16,880 nt of DNA from Chloroflexi bacterium RBG_13_51_52. GTDB taxonomy: Bacteria > Chloroflexota > Dehalococcoidia > Dehalococcoidales > RBG-16-60-22. The position numbers and the translations under genes were made by a program. Below, in pieces: positions 15,248 to 16,880 of this stretch. The stretch covers positions 4,531 to 21,410 of the forward strand of contig MGMT01000038.1 of NCBI GenBank assembly GCA_001796525.1. Reading direction: 5' to 3'. Under the pieces are notes generated by a model that saw only the letters and a list, made by a program, of their open reading frames with translations, was not told the origin of the DNA and did not search any database. Each line of letters starts with the position of its first letter. Positions within the stretch are counted from its first letter, which is position 1.

Positions 15248-15817
15248 TTGAGTCATTATCGTGGTAGTTTCCATCCCTTTGACGACCCCGAGAGAAGAAA
15301 GTGGCAGGACCCGGAGGCCGTACTGTCCGGCATTGGTCTGAAACCGGGGCTCATTTTCGTAGATATCGGGTGTGGCAGCGGATTTTTTGCCCTGCCGGCT
15401 GCCAGGATGGTCGGTAAAAATGGTAAAGTTTACGGCCTGGACGCCAACCCGGCATTTATAGCCGACGTAAAAGAGCAGGCGGATAAAGAAGGACTTAAAA
15501 ACTTGTACCTGTCCTCCGGCCGGGCCGAAGAGACAATCATCTGCAAGCACTGCGCCGATATTGTCTTCTTCGGGATCGCCCTCCATGATTTTCAAGACCC
15601 GTCTAAAGTCCTCGAAAACGCCAGGAGCATACTCAAACCAATCGGTAAAATGGTCAATCTCGACTGGAAAAAAGAGGAAATGGCTCTTGGACCTCCCGCG
15701 CACATCAGGTTCGACGTAAATAAAGCGTCACGCCTCATTGAGAACGCCGGGTTCACTATCGAGTCCGTAGAAGACAGCGGGCTTTACCATTACCTGATAA
15801 CAGCAAGACTGGCATAA
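15248..15817 (+). CDS. Class I SAM-dependent methyltransferase
   Basis: A 189-residue methyltransferase of the Rossmann-fold (Methyltransf_11/UbiE-like) group. Motif I is FVDIGCGSGFFALPAA (37-52, SAM binding), the acidic end of strand 2 is GLDANP, and HCADIVFFGIALHDF corresponds to motif IV/post-motif region. The N-terminus FDDPERRKWQDPEAVL is characteristic of a family of small methyltransferases common in anaerobes and archaea, with unknown substrates. The start is TTG 15248 with SD AAGGGGGA at 15235-15242; no ATG fits better. The gene lies between two copies of the recO start, as if inserted there. Substrate unknown; metal or quinone-like small molecules are only guesses. Confidence 0.85.
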   Translation: MSHYRGSFHPFDDPERRKWQDPEAVLSGIGLKPGLIFVDIGCGSGFFALPAARMVGKNGKVYGLDANPAFIADVKEQADKEGLKNLYLSSGRAEETIICKHCADIVFFGIALHDFQDPSKVLENARSILKPIGKMVNLDWKKEEMALGPPAHIRFDVNKASRLIENAGFTIESVEDSGLYHYLITARLA

Positions 15818-15834
15818 TAAAAGAAAGAGTTTAG

Positions 15835-15866
15835 AATTCATCATGTCAGACCCGCGTGAATATCAG
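15835..15866 (+). repeat. Direct repeat, right copy: start of functional recO
   Basis: The intact copy of the 32-base repeat also found at 15139-15170. It contains the last 8 bases before the recO ATG and the first 8 codons. Confidence 0.75.
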
Positions 15867-16625
15867 ACGGAAGCCGTCGTCATCAAAAAGACGAAGCTGG
15901 GGGAGGCGGATAGCATCCTAACCTTCTTTACCCCCCGCCTCGGTAAGATACAGGGCTTCGCTAAAAGCCTGCGTAAACCTAAAAGCAAAATGGCGGGACA
16001 CCTTGAACTGCTTACCCACAGCACGGTGTCTTTTTCACGGGGAAGAAATTTAGATACCATCACCGGCGCCCAGACCATCGATGCTTTCATTCCATTGAAA
16101 AACGACCTCTGGCTAATGTCCTGCGGACTTTATATCATTGAGTTAGTGCACCAGTTCACCGCCGAGCACCAGGAAAATTACGGACTCTTCCAGCTCATGC
16201 TGGAGACCCTCACCCGACTCTGCCAGGCGGAAAACAAAGAGCTTGTCCTACGCTACTTCGAGCTGCACCTACTGGAAAGCGCCGGTTACCGTCCCCAGTT
16301 GAGGCAATGTGTTGCCTGCCACAAGGCACTGGAGCAGACTACTAATTACTTTAGCCCCGCCGCCGGAGGTATACTCTGTCCGGACTGCAATCTTAATCAC
16401 CCCTTCTCTTATCCCCTCTCACTCAACGCCCAGAAAGTCCTTCGGGTCTTACAGAATGACGATTATAGTGCCGCCGACCGTGTTAAAATCGACGCCGTGC
16501 TCGGGCGGGAAATGGAGAACGTTATCGGCGGCTACCTCAAGTACCTGCTGGAAAAAGAGGTCAAGTCCGCCGCCTGGCTGGATACCCTGAGGGAACAAAG
16601 ACTTCAGTTCAAGCGCAATGCCTAG
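15843..16625 (+). CDS. recO: DNA repair protein RecO
   Basis: A 260-residue recombination mediator that binds SSB and ssDNA and, with RecR, loads RecA. Seen: N-terminal OB-fold segment QTEAVVIKKTKLGEADSILT (8-27) and GKIQGFAKSLRKPKSKM, a helical middle (LYIIELVHQFT, FELHLLESAGYRPQLRQC), and a zinc module with C156, C159, C179 and C182. Length is normal for the family. ATG 15843 gives the usual distance to the OB fold. No SD is visible; TAGAAT (15832-15837) just upstream could be a -10 for a leaderless transcript. The stop lies 22 bases before the serS stop on the other strand (convergent). Confidence 0.95.
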   Translation: MSDPREYQTEAVVIKKTKLGEADSILTFFTPRLGKIQGFAKSLRKPKSKMAGHLELLTHSTVSFSRGRNLDTITGAQTIDAFIPLKNDLWLMSCGLYIIELVHQFTAEHQENYGLFQLMLETLTRLCQAENKELVLRYFELHLLESAGYRPQLRQCVACHKALEQTTNYFSPAAGGILCPDCNLNHPFSYPLSLNAQKVLRVLQNDDYSAADRVKIDAVLGREMENVIGGYLKYLLEKEVKSAAWLDTLREQRLQFKRNA

Positions 16626-16647
16626 TCAGGATTTCTTCGAGTTAGGT

Positions 16648-16880
<233 letters not shown>

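Overview
This window looks like a bacterial chromosome segment of moderate GC with short intergenic gaps. It probably comes from an anaerobic member of the Chloroflexota (Dehalococcoidia-like). That assignment is an inference from the paired tubulin/FtsZ-like genes, the orphan 2-hydroxyacyl-CoA dehydratase-type protein and overall gene style; no rRNA or other taxonomic marker is present.

Layout. Positions 1-5736 are metabolic and all on the + strand: the 3' part of a LOG/TIGR00725-type gene, enolase (eno), a GNAT acetyltransferase, a metallo-beta-lactamase-fold hydrolase, a HgdB-like 2-hydroxyacyl-CoA dehydratase family protein and glyceraldehyde-3-phosphate dehydrogenase (gap).

Positions 5870-11430 hold the most unusual part. 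Two paralogous tubulin/FtsZ-superfamily GTPases (+ strand) enclose two alanine-rich coiled-coil genes on the - strand. The small coiled-coil protein (160 aa) is built from 11 consecutive 11-residue repeats. The large one (728 aa) is built from 19 units of 25 residues and 10 units of 11 residues, giving 585 residues of unbroken predicted helix. Both GTPases keep the GGTGSG nucleotide loop and the two T7-loop aspartates, and both end in KDIPSLL, which resembles the conserved C-terminal peptide of FtsZ. Each of the four genes has a recognisable sigma70-type promoter. The two GTPase promoters share an inverted repeat over the -10 region. I interpret this as a candidate cytoskeletal module: two polymerising GTPases plus two rod-like partners. 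A small two-helix membrane protein with a possible PH-like domain follows the second GTPase.

Positions 12086-14640 are the classic dnaX - ybaB/ebfC - recR replication/repair operon, reading from a promoter that looks leaderless. Positions 14672-16625 hold a small AT-rich GNAT gene, a structured intergenic stretch, a SAM-dependent methyltransferase and recO. The methyltransferase ribosome-binding site lies inside a 14-bp inverted repeat, and the methyltransferase is flanked by a 32-bp direct repeat that duplicates the start of recO. The window ends in the 3' part of serS on the - strand, converging on recO. I saw no tRNA, rRNA, CRISPR array, transposase or prophage gene.
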